Translations under genes and position numbers: made by a program
Shown here: piece after piece, positions 7,014-16,338 of the stretch
Numbering within the stretch: the stretch's first letter is position 1
Layout: the number at the start of each line of letters is the position of its first letter
Assembly (NCBI GenBank): GCA_041748615.1
Contig: JBGTCY010000226.1
Location: 1 to 44,871, forward strand
Length of the DNA stretch: 44,871 bases
Reading direction: 5' to 3'
From: JBGTCY01 sp041748615
GTDB lineage: Bacteria > Bacteroidota > Bacteroidia > Chitinophagales > CAIOSU01
The notes under the pieces: model-generated
Told to the model about the DNA's origin: nothing
Databases searched by the model: none
What the model saw: the letters and a program-made list of their open reading frames with translations, nothing else

Positions 7014-8315
7014 ATGAATGCAAAGACCGTTGCTTTTCACACATTAGGATGCAAACTCAACTTTTCGGAAACATCCACCATTGCCAGGAAGTTTTCGGAA
7101 AGCGGTTTTGAAAAAGTGGATTTTGACTCAGTCGCGGATGTGTATGTTATCAATACCTGCTCGGTCACTGAAAATGCGGACAAGGAATGTCGCCAAATCA
7201 TTCGCAAAATCAAAAGACAATCACCGGATGCAAAAATCGCGGTAGTGGGTTGTTACGCGCAGTTGCAGCCTGAAACAATTGCCGCCATTACCGGAGTCAG
7301 CATGGTGCTGGGAGCGGCTGAAAAATTCAACATTCTTCAACACCTCGAAAATCAGAATGGCAATGAACTTCAGGCTGAAATTCATGCGACAGCCATTGAC
7401 GAGGTGGATTTTTATGTTGATGCTCACTCTTTTGGCGACCGCACCCGCACATTTCTGAAAGTGCAGGATGGCTGTGATTACGGATGCACTTTTTGCACCA
7501 TTCCGCTGGCAAGAGGGAAGAGCCGTAGCGCGACAATCGCGGAGATTGTGCAGCAAACCCGTGAGATTGCAGCTTCCGGTGTGAAGGAAATCGTGCTGAC
7601 CGGAGTGAACATCGGTGATTTCGGAAAAGGATTTTCGGGTGGAAAAAAGAAGGATGAATCCTTACTCGAACTCATCATGGCGTTGGATGAAGTGGAGGGC
7701 ATTGAGCGATTTCGCATTTCCTCCATTGAGCCGAATTTGTTGAATGACTTCATCATTCGTTTTGTAGCAACTTCCAAACGATTCGCTCCGCATTTTCACA
7801 TTCCGTTGCAATCCGGTTCCGACAAGATTCTGAAACAGATGCGCAGACGTTATCTCCGGAATTTATATACCGAAAGAGTGCAGTTGATAAAACAAATCAT
7901 GCCGCATTGCTGCATCGGGGTGGATGTGATAGTCGGTTTTCCCGGTGAAACGGAAGCGGATTTTTTGGAAACTTACAAGTTTCTCAACGAGTTGGAAATT
8001 TCTTATTTGCATGTCTTCACCTATTCTGAAAGACCAAATACGCCTGCTATTGAAATGCAAGGGAAAGTTTCTCCTGAAGAATGTAAGCTTAGAAGCAAAA
8101 TGTTGAGAAACCTTTCCCTGAAAAAAAGAAGACATTTTTACGAAAAGCATTCAAACCAGCAAAGAAAAGTATTATTTGAATCGGAAAATGAAAACGGATT
8201 CATTTCAGGGTTCACGGATAATTATATCAGGGTGAAACATATCTTTGATGTAAGTATTAAAAACAGTCTGAAAGACATCCTGCTGAAGGAAGAGAATTTT
8301 GTTTTCGGGAATTAA
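7014..8315 (+). CDS. mtaB: tRNA t6A37 methylthiotransferase MtaB
   Basis: This 433-residue radical-SAM enzyme converts t6A37 to ms2t6A37 in tRNAs reading ANN codons. The N-terminal methylthiotransferase domain shows its three cluster cysteines in TLGCKLN (Cys13), INTCSVTENADKEC and VVGCYAQ. The radical-SAM triad is Cys154, Cys158 and Cys161 in DGCDYGCTFC. IGVDVIVGFPGETEADF is the usual downstream strand-loop, and the C-terminus is a TRAM-like beta domain. HTLGCKLN and the overall order favour MtaB over MiaB or RimO. The start at 7014 places the protein at the family's normal N-terminus; the frame continues upstream only through repeat copy B. Confidence 0.9.
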   Translation: MNAKTVAFHTLGCKLNFSETSTIARKFSESGFEKVDFDSVADVYVINTCSVTENADKECRQIIRKIKRQSPDAKIAVVGCYAQLQPETIAAITGVSMVLGAAEKFNILQHLENQNGNELQAEIHATAIDEVDFYVDAHSFGDRTRTFLKVQDGCDYGCTFCTIPLARGKSRSATIAEIVQQTREIAASGVKEIVLTGVNIGDFGKGFSGGKKKDESLLELIMALDEVEGIERFRISSIEPNLLNDFIIRFVATSKRFAPHFHIPLQSGSDKILKQMRRRYLRNLYTERVQLIKQIMPHCCIGVDVIVGFPGETEADFLETYKFLNELEISYLHVFTYSERPNTPAIEMQGKVSPEECKLRSKMLRNLSLKKRRHFYEKHSNQQRKVLFESENENGFISGFTDNYIRVKHIFDVSIKNSLKDILLKEENFVFGN

Positions 8316-8334
8316 TTGAGCCGGTTTAAAAAAA

Positions 8335-10809
8335 ATGATTTACACTAAAACACACATGCAATACTTCATCCACTTTCGCAACTTCCTTTTCCCCTTCCTT
8401 TTTTTGTTTTTTTCAGGAAAAATTTCCGCGCAGGATAGTCTTGACTTCAGCCAGCGCGGTAGCGCGAACGCGATGATGAAACCCTTTTATCATGGGGTGG
8501 CTTCGGGCGACCCGTTGCCGGATAAAGTTATGCTTTGGACAAGGGTCACACCCGATACGGGAATTGTAGATGAGATTGTTGTTTATTGGCAAGTCGCGTT
8601 GGATACGGCATTTACTCAGCTCGTCAATTTCGGAAAAACAGTGACCAATGAAAACTATGATTTCACGGTGAAAGTGGATGTCTGCGGATTGGAACCTGCT
8701 ACACATTATTATTACATGTTTCATGCGCTGGAACAAAACTCAATCATCGGTCGCACGCGCACCGCTCCTGCATCTGATGTGGACAGCGCCCGCTTTGCGG
8801 TGGTTTCATGTTCCAGTTATGAACATGGATATTTCAATGCCTACCGTCAGATTGCAGACCGCAATGATGTGGACGCGGTGATTCACCTCGGAGATTATAT
8901 TTATGAATACGGAGTGGGCGGTTACAGCGCGAATATTTCCGGCAGAACTTATGACCCGCCTCATGAAATCATCACGCTGAGTGATTACCGCACCCGCCAT
9001 TCTCATTATAAACTGGACGAAGATTTGCGGAAAATTCATCAGTATTATCCTTTCATTACAACCTGGGATGACCATGAATCCGCCAATAATTCCTGGGTAG
9101 GTGGCGCGGAAAATCACACTCCTGCCAGCGAAGGTCCCTGGGAAGTCCGGAAAGACAACTCGGTGCAGGCATACAGCGAATGGATGCCCATCCGCCAGCC
9201 GGATGAATATGATTCTCTGAAAATCTGGCGTACCATCAAATACGGCAATCTGCTCGATATGATTGTTTTGGATACGCGCCTCTATGGTCGTCATGAACAG
9301 GGATTGGCAAATGCGTCAAGTCCGAATAAAAAACTGCTGGGCGATGTTCAGTTTGATTGGTTTGAAGACCAACTTAGTGATACATCTGCGCTGTGGAAAA
9401 TCGTGTGCCAGCAGGTGATGATGGCGCCACTTCGTCTTTTTGGTATTCCGCTGAACAGCGACCAGTGGGATGGCTATCAGGCTGACCGCAGTCGGTTTAT
9501 CAATCATGTCACGCAAAACAATATTGAAAACGTAGTCGTACTGACCGGGGACATTCATACCTCCTGGGCGAATGATATTCCAGGAAGTAATTATAATCCT
9601 TTCAACGGTAACAATTCAGTGTGCGTAGAATTTGTAACCACCAGCATCACCTCGCCCGGTTTTCCGTTTTCAGTTCCCAGCCTCACGATTCAATCTTCTA
9701 ACCCGCACATGAAATACATTCAACTGACAAAAAAAGGATATGTCATTTTGGATGTGAATGAAAATCGCGCACAAGCCGACTGGAACTATGTTTCAACCAT
9801 CACGAGCAAAAACTTTAACCCCGAAAGCGGAGAATCCTGGTTTGTAAATAAGGGTGAGCGCCATGTCCGCAAAGCAGGCAGCGCCACAACCTCCCCGATG
9901 TTACAAGCACCTGTGCCACCGGAATTTCCCAATCATGCGATTGCTACACAAAATATTCTTTCAGTCATAGCAGCCACAACACCTCAGAATGAGCAGGTGG
10001 AGTTTTGTTTTCTGAATCCAACTCAATCCGTCTGCCCGGGATTGAGCACGGAAATAGTGGAGGCTCCGCTTTACGGAAATGTGACTATCAATCAAGGCGC
10101 ATTTTGTCATAGTTATACACCTGCAGCGGGCTATGCGGGAACTGATTCATTCACCCTTGAAGTTTGCAGCACGGGAGAACCGTTTTTGTGTGACACCATC
10201 ACGGTTTATGTCACGGTGGAAGGCGAGTTCAATACAGCTCAAATTTTCCTGACTGTACCGTACGACAGCAGCATCACACATTGTTTTTCTTTCGATGATT
10301 TATTTGGCGCGATTGACACCGCTTATGTCGAATATTTTTCCGCTTACGGCACGATTGCATTCAACCAGGATACCTGCCTTTACTATGAATCGCTTCCCGG
10401 TTTTTCCGGAACGGACACGTTGATTTATGTCGCCTGTGATGATTTAATCCCCGCGCTCTGTGATACAGTCGAGATTTATTTTGAAGTGTTGCCGCCTGAC
10501 ACTTCCGTGAATGTTTCGATTCCGGTTTTAGAGGTCTATGAACCGATGGTGTTGTTGGGACAATACCCAAACCCGTTTTCAGAATTTTTAATTTTGCAAT
10601 ATTTTCTCTACGAACAGGGTGATGTGAAGCTGGAAGTGCGCGACCTCAGCGGACGGCTCATTCACACTTCATTGTTTGCTCATGAACAGACAGGATTGAA
10701 ATATGCCAAAGTTTATACTGCCGAACTTGCTTCCGGTACCTATATTTTGAGTTTGAGTTTGGGCAAAAAAGTTTTCAGAAGGAAAATGGTGAAAGTAAGT
10801 GATTATTAA
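8335..10809 (+). CDS. Secreted PhoD-family phosphatase with T9SS sorting domain
   Basis: This 824-residue exported metallophosphoesterase has a hydrophobic signal (to about ISAQ), a PhoD N-terminal beta domain (FYHGVASGDPLPDKVMLWTR), and the PhoD catalytic domain with VIHLGDYIYEYG (Asp187), TTWDDHES (Asp245, Asp246, His247) and VLTGDIHTSW (Asp406, His408). Two cadherin/Ig-like repeats follow (about 560-725, with PAAGYAGTDSF and LPGFSGTDTL). From about 742 a typical type IX secretion C-terminal domain begins with YPNPF and ends in a lysine-rich strand. It is therefore predicted to cross the outer membrane and be anchored or released at the surface, hydrolysing phosphate mono- or diesters. ATG 8356 is an alternative start. 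Confidence 0.9.
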   Translation: MIYTKTHMQYFIHFRNFLFPFLFLFFSGKISAQDSLDFSQRGSANAMMKPFYHGVASGDPLPDKVMLWTRVTPDTGIVDEIVVYWQVALDTAFTQLVNFGKTVTNENYDFTVKVDVCGLEPATHYYYMFHALEQNSIIGRTRTAPASDVDSARFAVVSCSSYEHGYFNAYRQIADRNDVDAVIHLGDYIYEYGVGGYSANISGRTYDPPHEIITLSDYRTRHSHYKLDEDLRKIHQYYPFITTWDDHESANNSWVGGAENHTPASEGPWEVRKDNSVQAYSEWMPIRQPDEYDSLKIWRTIKYGNLLDMIVLDTRLYGRHEQGLANASSPNKKLLGDVQFDWFEDQLSDTSALWKIVCQQVMMAPLRLFGIPLNSDQWDGYQADRSRFINHVTQNNIENVVVLTGDIHTSWANDIPGSNYNPFNGNNSVCVEFVTTSITSPGFPFSVPSLTIQSSNPHMKYIQLTKKGYVILDVNENRAQADWNYVSTITSKNFNPESGESWFVNKGERHVRKAGSATTSPMLQAPVPPEFPNHAIATQNILSVIAATTPQNEQVEFCFLNPTQSVCPGLSTEIVEAPLYGNVTINQGAFCHSYTPAAGYAGTDSFTLEVCSTGEPFLCDTITVYVTVEGEFNTAQIFLTVPYDSSITHCFSFDDLFGAIDTAYVEYFSAYGTIAFNQDTCLYYESLPGFSGTDTLIYVACDDLIPALCDTVEIYFEVLPPDTSVNVSIPVLEVYEPMVLLGQYPNPFSEFLILQYFLYEQGDVKLEVRDLSGRLIHTSLFAHEQTGLKYAKVYTAELASGTYILSLSLGKKVFRRKMVKVSDY

Positions 10810-10930
10810 TCATGAAAAATTCAACCCAGGTTTTCTGAATATCTCACTACATTTACAACCAAATTCTGAAACGGAGTTGAATACCATGATTACACTATCA
10901 ACCGCATTTAAATTTTCTTAAAAAAATCCC

Positions 10931-12103
10931 ATGTTCTCCCGCTGCTATCCCACGATTTCCGACATGATTGCCGACTTGTTCGGTGTATTTATCCCGCTTC
11001 CGATATTTAGTTATGGTTTTTTTGTCGCACTTGGTTTTTTGGTAGCCGCATGGACGCTCTCCATCGAGCTGAGGCGGAAAGAAAAGGAAGGTCTGATGAA
11101 TTCATTCCAAGAAGAAATCAAAATCGGAGAGCCGTCAACACCTTTTGAAATCGGGATGAACGTGCTCATCGGCTTTTTACTTGGATTCAAGTTCTTATGG
11201 ATTTTAATGAACTACCCGGAGTTCGCCTCAAACCCGCAGGAATCAATTCTGTCAGCCAAGGGAAGCTGGTTAGGCGGGTTGGCAGGCGCTGCGGCACTGG
11301 CAGGGTGGAAATATTACAACAAGAAAAAACAACAGTTGGACAAACCTAAATCGGAATGGATTGAAGTGCATCCCTACCAAACGGTTGGCGACCTGACCAT
11401 TGTCGCGGCTATCTCCGGCATCGCGGGCGCCAAGTTGTTTTATTTGTTTGAAAGTCCGGGCAATTTCCGCGAATTCATGAATGACCCGCTCGGTTCTTTT
11501 TTTGGCGGACTTACGGTGTATGGCGGTCTGATTCTGGGAACTATTTGCGTGATGTGGTATGCCCGCAAAAAAGGAATGAATCCCGTTCATATTGCCGATG
11601 GCGCGGCTCCCGGATTGTTCCTGGCGTATGGTTTCGGCAGACAAGGCTGCCAGGTATCAGGCGATGGAGACTGGGGAATTGTAAACGCGTTTGACAAACC
11701 CAACTGGCTCAGTTGGCTACCCGACAGGCTGTGGTCTTTCGATTACCCGCATAATATTATCAATGAAGGCATCAAAATTCCGGGCTGCGAAGAAACGCAT
11801 TGCTACATCTTAGCGCAACCCGTTTTCCCCACGCCTATGTATGAAACTTTCATGGCGTTCGGGCTATTCGCTTTGCTTTGGATTTTCAGAAAAAAATTCA
11901 CGATTCCCGGAATCATGTTTTCATTGTATTTCATCCTCAATGGCGTTGAGCGTTACTTCATCGAAAAAATCAGGGTGAACACAAAATTCGATTTCATCGG
12001 TGTGCAACTCACGCAAGCGGAAGTGATTTCAATGGGATATGTATTGGTGGGAATTGCAGGTATCATTTATTTTGCGAGAAGAAACCGCAAACAGTCCGGC
12101 TAA
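10931..12103 (+). CDS. lgt: Prolipoprotein diacylglyceryl transferase
   Basis: Lgt attaches diacylglycerol from phosphatidylglycerol to the lipobox cysteine of prolipoproteins at the inner membrane. The 390-residue product shows the family order: an N-terminal FSYGFFVALGFLVAAW helix, LTVYGGLILGT, the HIADGAAPGLFLAYGFGRQGC block with the key Arg237, GDGDWG, and PTPMYE before the last helices ending in NGVERYFIEKIRVN. It is longer than the roughly 290-residue proteobacterial enzyme because of charged insertions between helices, as is usual in Bacteroidota. Its 3' end overlaps the convergent DUF423 gene by four bases. Lipoproteins that need it are encoded nearby (1706-2605). Confidence 0.93.
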   Translation: MFSRCYPTISDMIADLFGVFIPLPIFSYGFFVALGFLVAAWTLSIELRRKEKEGLMNSFQEEIKIGEPSTPFEIGMNVLIGFLLGFKFLWILMNYPEFASNPQESILSAKGSWLGGLAGAAALAGWKYYNKKKQQLDKPKSEWIEVHPYQTVGDLTIVAAISGIAGAKLFYLFESPGNFREFMNDPLGSFFGGLTVYGGLILGTICVMWYARKKGMNPVHIADGAAPGLFLAYGFGRQGCQVSGDGDWGIVNAFDKPNWLSWLPDRLWSFDYPHNIINEGIKIPGCEETHCYILAQPVFPTPMYETFMAFGLFALLWIFRKKFTIPGIMFSLYFILNGVERYFIEKIRVNTKFDFIGVQLTQAEVISMGYVLVGIAGIIYFARRNRKQSG

Positions 12104-12474
12104 TTTTCTTTTTTTAAAAATCCAATCAGCATCAGTATCCAACCTGCTATCAAAAGCAGTCCGCCCAAGGGTGTCACCGGTCCCAGCCATTTCCAGCCAA
12201 ACACCGCCATCGCGTAAAGCGAGCCGCTGAACAGCAGAATCCCCGCGAGAAAAGCAATACCTGAAACGGAGAACCAACGATTTTTTCCATGCCGCAGAAA
12301 CAACAAAACAATCAAAGCCGCGAAGGTGTGATAAAAATGATAGCGGTTGCCGGTTTCAAACCATTGAAGCGCTTCCACGCTGAGATGCGGTTTTAATCCA
12401 TGCGCGCCAAAAGCGCCTAGAGCGACAGCAATCAAACCGGAAAAAGCGGTGAGGAGGAGCAGGGGTTTGTTCAT
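12100..12474 (-). CDS. DUF423 family membrane protein (YgdD-like)
   Basis: A 124-residue integral membrane protein with four predicted helices. The DUF423 features are visible: LIAVALGAFGAHGLKP near the N-terminus, then FETGNRYHFYHTFAALIV, SGSLYAMAVFGWKWLGPVTPLGG and a final helix. Its function is unknown, although the family is widespread. It converges on lgt with a four-base overlap of the two stop regions and no terminator hairpin between them. The upstream region, 12475-12621, is shared with the divergent 882-residue gene. Confidence 0.9.
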   Translation of the reverse strand: MNKPLLLLTAFSGLIAVALGAFGAHGLKPHLSVEALQWFETGNRYHFYHTFAALIVLLFLRHGKNRWFSVSGIAFLAGILLFSGSLYAMAVFGWKWLGPVTPLGGLLLIAGWILMLIGFLKKEN

Positions 12475-12605
12475 GGGAGGAAAAAAATTGATTGAATTAG
12501 AAAACGAAGGTTCAAATTAACATAAACGATTGTACCCGTTTCAAATCCACACCTCGTGGTGGGCATTATTTCATTTACATTCAAAAACCCCACGTTTGAA
12601 ATAGA

Positions 12606-12613
12606 TAGTTTTG
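12606..12613 (+). promoter_or_regulatory. Bacteroidota -7 element upstream of the propeller gene
   Basis: TAGTTTTG is an exact TAnnTTTG match, eight bases before the ATG at 12622. It lies inside the frame that extends to a GTG at 12556, so it argues for the shorter protein. I do not see a convincing TTTG 19-21 bp upstream. Confidence 0.4.
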
Positions 12614-12621
12614 TGCTGAAT

Positions 12622-15270
12622 ATGAGAAATGTTTGGCTGATAGCCGGTTTAGTGATTGTTCTGGGAGTCATCACGGTGGGCTACATCCGGTTGGTGTTGA
12701 TTCTTTCCGAAAACCGCCCAATCTATGATGCGCTGCCGGAGTCGGCTTCCATTGTGTTTGAATTAAAAAACCCGGAGTACGCACTTGAAAAACTGAATGG
12801 TTCTGAATTCAGTGAATTTTTATTGGAAGCGCCTTTTGTCAGCCTGCTCACTGCACACCTTACCGCGCTTGATTCATTTGTTCGCATGGGGATTGCGGAT
12901 ACCAATTTCAATTTGTGGGAAAAGAGTCATCTGCTTGCCAGCATGAGCGTCACCGGGCGCGATGAATTCGACTATCTCTATATTTTTAGGAAGAAAAAAT
13001 TTACGGAAGAAGTCTTTCAGCAATTTATTTTCACTGCCGGACAACAGGAGCGGCTCAACAAAAGAATCTTTCGCGATGAAGCGATTTATGAATGGAATCA
13101 GGGCGCGAAAAAATCGCTGAACTGCGCTTTTATAAATGGTTTGTTCATTGCAAGTTATACCCCATTTCTCGTGGAAGAAGCCATCGTTCAGTTGCGCGAC
13201 AGAAAATCAATCCTGAAAAACCCGGGTTTTAGTGAAGTGCAGGAACTGGCAGGCGATGACGCGGATGTAGTGATGTATTTCAATTTTGAAAAATTGGACA
13301 TGTACCTCCCCCTGCTTGCAAACACTGAAATGCTCGATATTTTTAAATCCATCGGCAATTTCGGAGAGTGGGCGGAGTTGGATTTTAAAATAAAAAACAA
13401 CGCGTTTATCATCAACGGATACACGGGAGCGGGAAGCGAAAAACAAACTTTTCTCTCAAAACTCAACAGCGTGTCTTCCTCGCATCTCGAAATTACGAAA
13501 GTGATGCCCCGGAAATCAGCCCTGTTTTTTTACTACGCGGTGAATGATTTTGAAGACTATGTAAAAATGCACGGAAAAACCTTCACTGGTGAACTGGAAA
13601 ATTTTCGCAACTGGGTGAGCAATGAATGGTGTTTCGCTTTGCTGGAGCCGTTAGATAATCAATATGAAAATGACGTTTTTCTCGTAGTGAAAACCATTGA
13701 CCCTGAAATCGCCATTCAAAGTCTGGCGGAGCGCGCGCGCCTCTTTGGTGATGACCTCAATCTTGAAGAATTTAAAAACTATCCTATCGGGCAGTTATCC
13801 GTGGAGAGTGAACTCAACAATTTGTTTAATCATCAATTCCTGAAAATCAGCCGCCCGTTTTATACGGTGATTGATGATTATGTCATTTTCGCGAAAGACA
13901 TGGCTGTCATCAAAACCGTGTTGGGCAATTACGAAGACAGACAAACTCTCGCCAACGACCCTGATTATCTTGATTTTGAACGCAACCTCACCACCACCTC
14001 CAATCTCTATTTTTATTTCAACACCACCCGCTCAGTTGAACTCCTCAACAGGATGTTGAGCAATCCGCTCGTTACCGACATCCGCAAGGGCAAAAAGAAT
14101 TTTCTGAAATTCAGTCCGGCTGCTTTGCAATTCAGCTTCTACCAGGATATTTTTTTTACCAACGGCTACATCAGTTTCTCCTCCCAGGCGGAAGAATTTT
14201 CCAACCGCATGTGGCAGGTAAAACTCGATGCGCCTCCGGTTTCTTCGCCTGCTTTCGTATTGAATCATTACACCCAGGAAAAAGAAATGCTCATTCAGGA
14301 TTCACTGCACAATTTATATCTTATTTCAAAAAGCGGTAAAATTTTATGGAAGCGTCCTTTGAACGGACCCGTCATGAGCGAGGTTTATCTCGTGGATTTT
14401 TATGACAATACCAAACTGCAATATTGCTTCAACACCCCGCAGCACATCCACCTGATTGACAGGCGCGGTGAAAATGTAGCGGGCTATCCCATCCGGCTGC
14501 CAGCGGAGGCAACCAACGGAATGTTGCTGGCGGAATATGAAAAAAAGAATGACTACCGCATTTTTGTGGCGTGCAACAATGGGAATGTCTATGGTTTTTA
14601 CAAAAGCGGAAAACCGCTTCCCGGATGGAGTCCGCAGGCAAATATTGGCATAGTGCGCTTTCCGCTCAAATATATTTTCGTTGACGGCAAGGATTATCTC
14701 TTGGTTACGAATGATGAAGGAACGGTATTTTTCTTCAACCGCAGGGGTGAGCGAAGAGAAAAAACCGTGAAGCTGGATAAAAAACTTACCACCGGATTTC
14801 AGTTACGGGCGTCTGATAAAAATTTTCAGCTAATCAATGTGGACAAAGAAGGAACGCTGTATAAAGTTTACCGCAACGGAAGTTTCAGCAGTCAGAAACA
14901 AGAACTGCCGCCTAATTTTTTCGAATTCATTTATACCGACCTCACGGGCGATGGCAGTTTCGAAATGATTTTTGTTGACTCCATGGTGGTGAAAGTGCTG
15001 GATGAAAAATTCAAAGATGTCGCTTCATTGGCATTTTCACAAAAAGTCAATCAAGCGTTTGTGGTAGAATATGACGGAAAGCGCGGGATAGGATTTCTTT
15101 CAGAAAGCGGGAAAAAAATATTTTTTATGACTCCTGATATGAAAATGCACCCCGCCTTCCCCTTGGAGGGTTGCACGCCATTCATTGCTTCCGACTTGTT
15201 TGAAACGGGAAGGAAAGTGGTGATAGCAGGAGATTGTAAGGGATTTGTGAATGCGTATCAGGTGAAATAA
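12622..15270 (+). CDS. Membrane-anchored protein with C-terminal beta-propeller
   Basis: This 882-residue protein has one N-terminal membrane helix (about 4-28, VWLIAGLVIVLGVITVGYIR) and a large presumably periplasmic part. Residues about 40-540 resemble DUF3352-like proteins: ALPESASIVFELKN, repeated TSNLYFYFN-type strands and long amphipathic helices. From about 550 the sequence becomes a PQQ/FG-GAP-type propeller with blades such as LYLISKSGKILWKRPL, IHLIDRRGENVAGYPI, VYGFYKSGKPLPGW and FFFNRRGERREK. A calcium-loop-like DLTGDGSFEM occurs near 773. I do not recognise a named family for the whole. It ends 12 bp before obg, so the two are likely co-transcribed. A scaffold or sensor role in the envelope is inferred. 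Confidence 0.8.
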   Translation: MRNVWLIAGLVIVLGVITVGYIRLVLILSENRPIYDALPESASIVFELKNPEYALEKLNGSEFSEFLLEAPFVSLLTAHLTALDSFVRMGIADTNFNLWEKSHLLASMSVTGRDEFDYLYIFRKKKFTEEVFQQFIFTAGQQERLNKRIFRDEAIYEWNQGAKKSLNCAFINGLFIASYTPFLVEEAIVQLRDRKSILKNPGFSEVQELAGDDADVVMYFNFEKLDMYLPLLANTEMLDIFKSIGNFGEWAELDFKIKNNAFIINGYTGAGSEKQTFLSKLNSVSSSHLEITKVMPRKSALFFYYAVNDFEDYVKMHGKTFTGELENFRNWVSNEWCFALLEPLDNQYENDVFLVVKTIDPEIAIQSLAERARLFGDDLNLEEFKNYPIGQLSVESELNNLFNHQFLKISRPFYTVIDDYVIFAKDMAVIKTVLGNYEDRQTLANDPDYLDFERNLTTTSNLYFYFNTTRSVELLNRMLSNPLVTDIRKGKKNFLKFSPAALQFSFYQDIFFTNGYISFSSQAEEFSNRMWQVKLDAPPVSSPAFVLNHYTQEKEMLIQDSLHNLYLISKSGKILWKRPLNGPVMSEVYLVDFYDNTKLQYCFNTPQHIHLIDRRGENVAGYPIRLPAEATNGMLLAEYEKKNDYRIFVACNNGNVYGFYKSGKPLPGWSPQANIGIVRFPLKYIFVDGKDYLLVTNDEGTVFFFNRRGERREKTVKLDKKLTTGFQLRASDKNFQLINVDKEGTLYKVYRNGSFSSQKQELPPNFFEFIYTDLTGDGSFEMIFVDSMVVKVLDEKFKDVASLAFSQKVNQAFVVEYDGKRGIGFLSESGKKIFFMTPDMKMHPAFPLEGCTPFIASDLFETGRKVVIAGDCKGFVNAYQVK

Positions 15271-15282
15271 AATAAAATCGTT

Positions 15283-16275
15283 TTGGAAAACTCAAACTTT
15301 GTTGATTATGTAAAATTGTTTTGTCGTTCGGGAAATGGCGGAGCGGGAAGTATGCACTTTCATCGTGAAAAATTTGTCCCGAAAGGCGGTCCTGATGGAG
15401 GCGATGGCGGCAGGGGAGGCAGTGTCATTCTGAAAGGCAACAAGCAACTCTGGACGTTACTGCATTTAAAATACCGTAAACATATTCTCACGGAAAACGG
15501 TGAGTCCGGCAAAGGTCAGCAACGCTCAGGCTCCAGCGGAAAAGATGAAATCATTGAAGTGCCGCTCGGCACAGTGGCGAAAGACGCGGAAAGCGGAGAG
15601 GTGTTGTTTGAAATCACCGAAGAAGGGGAGGAACAAGTCCTGATGAAAGGCGGCAGGGGAGGGCTTGGCAACCAGCATTTCAAAACATCCACCAACCAGG
15701 CTCCCACTTATGCTCAGCCGGGAGAGCCGGGTGAAGAGGGTTGGCGCATTCTCGAATTGAAAATTCTTGCGGATGTGGGATTGGTGGGTTTCCCGAATGC
15801 GGGAAAATCAACTTTGCTGTCCGTGCTGTCGGCTGCCAAACCCAAAATTGCCGATTATCCTTTTACCACGCTGACACCCAACATCGGCATTGTCAGCTAT
15901 CGCGATAATAAATCATTTGTGATGGCGGATATTCCCGGTATCATCGAAGGAGCACACCTGGGAAAAGGAATCGGGCATCGTTTTTTGCGCCACATCGAGC
16001 GCAACTCCGTGTTGCTGTTGATGGTCGCTGCCGACAGCCCGAATATTGATGCAGAATTTGGCGTCCTGCTGAATGAACTGGAACAGTTTAACAGAGAACT
16101 GTTAGTTAAAAAAAGAGTGCTTGCAATTACGAAAAGCGATTTGCTGGATGCCGAATTGGAAAAACTACTGAGAAAAGAATTGCCCAATGTGCCTTATGTT
16201 TTTATTTCCTCCATCACGGGCAAAGGACTTACCCAATTGAAAGATTTGCTTTGGAAGGCGTTGAATGAAGAATAA
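15283..16275 (+). CDS. obg: Obg-family GTPase
   Basis: This 330-residue ribosome-associated GTPase is involved in late 50S assembly and stress signalling. The N-terminal glycine-rich Obg fold is complete (FVDYVKLFCRSGNGGAGS, KGGPDGGDGGRGG, GRGGLGNQHF). The G domain has G1 VGFPNAGKST (168-177), G3 DIPGIIEGAHLGKGIG (from Asp216) and G4 TKSD. There is no OCT domain, as is normal for short Obg proteins. The start is a TTG at 15283: the next ATG would delete the first conserved strand, and an in-frame stop lies only four codons upstream. It is separated by 12 bp from the propeller-protein gene. Confidence 0.95.
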   Translation: MENSNFVDYVKLFCRSGNGGAGSMHFHREKFVPKGGPDGGDGGRGGSVILKGNKQLWTLLHLKYRKHILTENGESGKGQQRSGSSGKDEIIEVPLGTVAKDAESGEVLFEITEEGEEQVLMKGGRGGLGNQHFKTSTNQAPTYAQPGEPGEEGWRILELKILADVGLVGFPNAGKSTLLSVLSAAKPKIADYPFTTLTPNIGIVSYRDNKSFVMADIPGIIEGAHLGKGIGHRFLRHIERNSVLLLMVAADSPNIDAEFGVLLNELEQFNRELLVKKRVLAITKSDLLDAELEKLLRKELPNVPYVFISSITGKGLTQLKDLLWKALNEE

Positions 16276-16338
16276 GATTTTTGATAGGAGAAAATTCAAT
16301 TCAGACTTTGAACAACCCGTTTTTTTGAAATCACAAAT

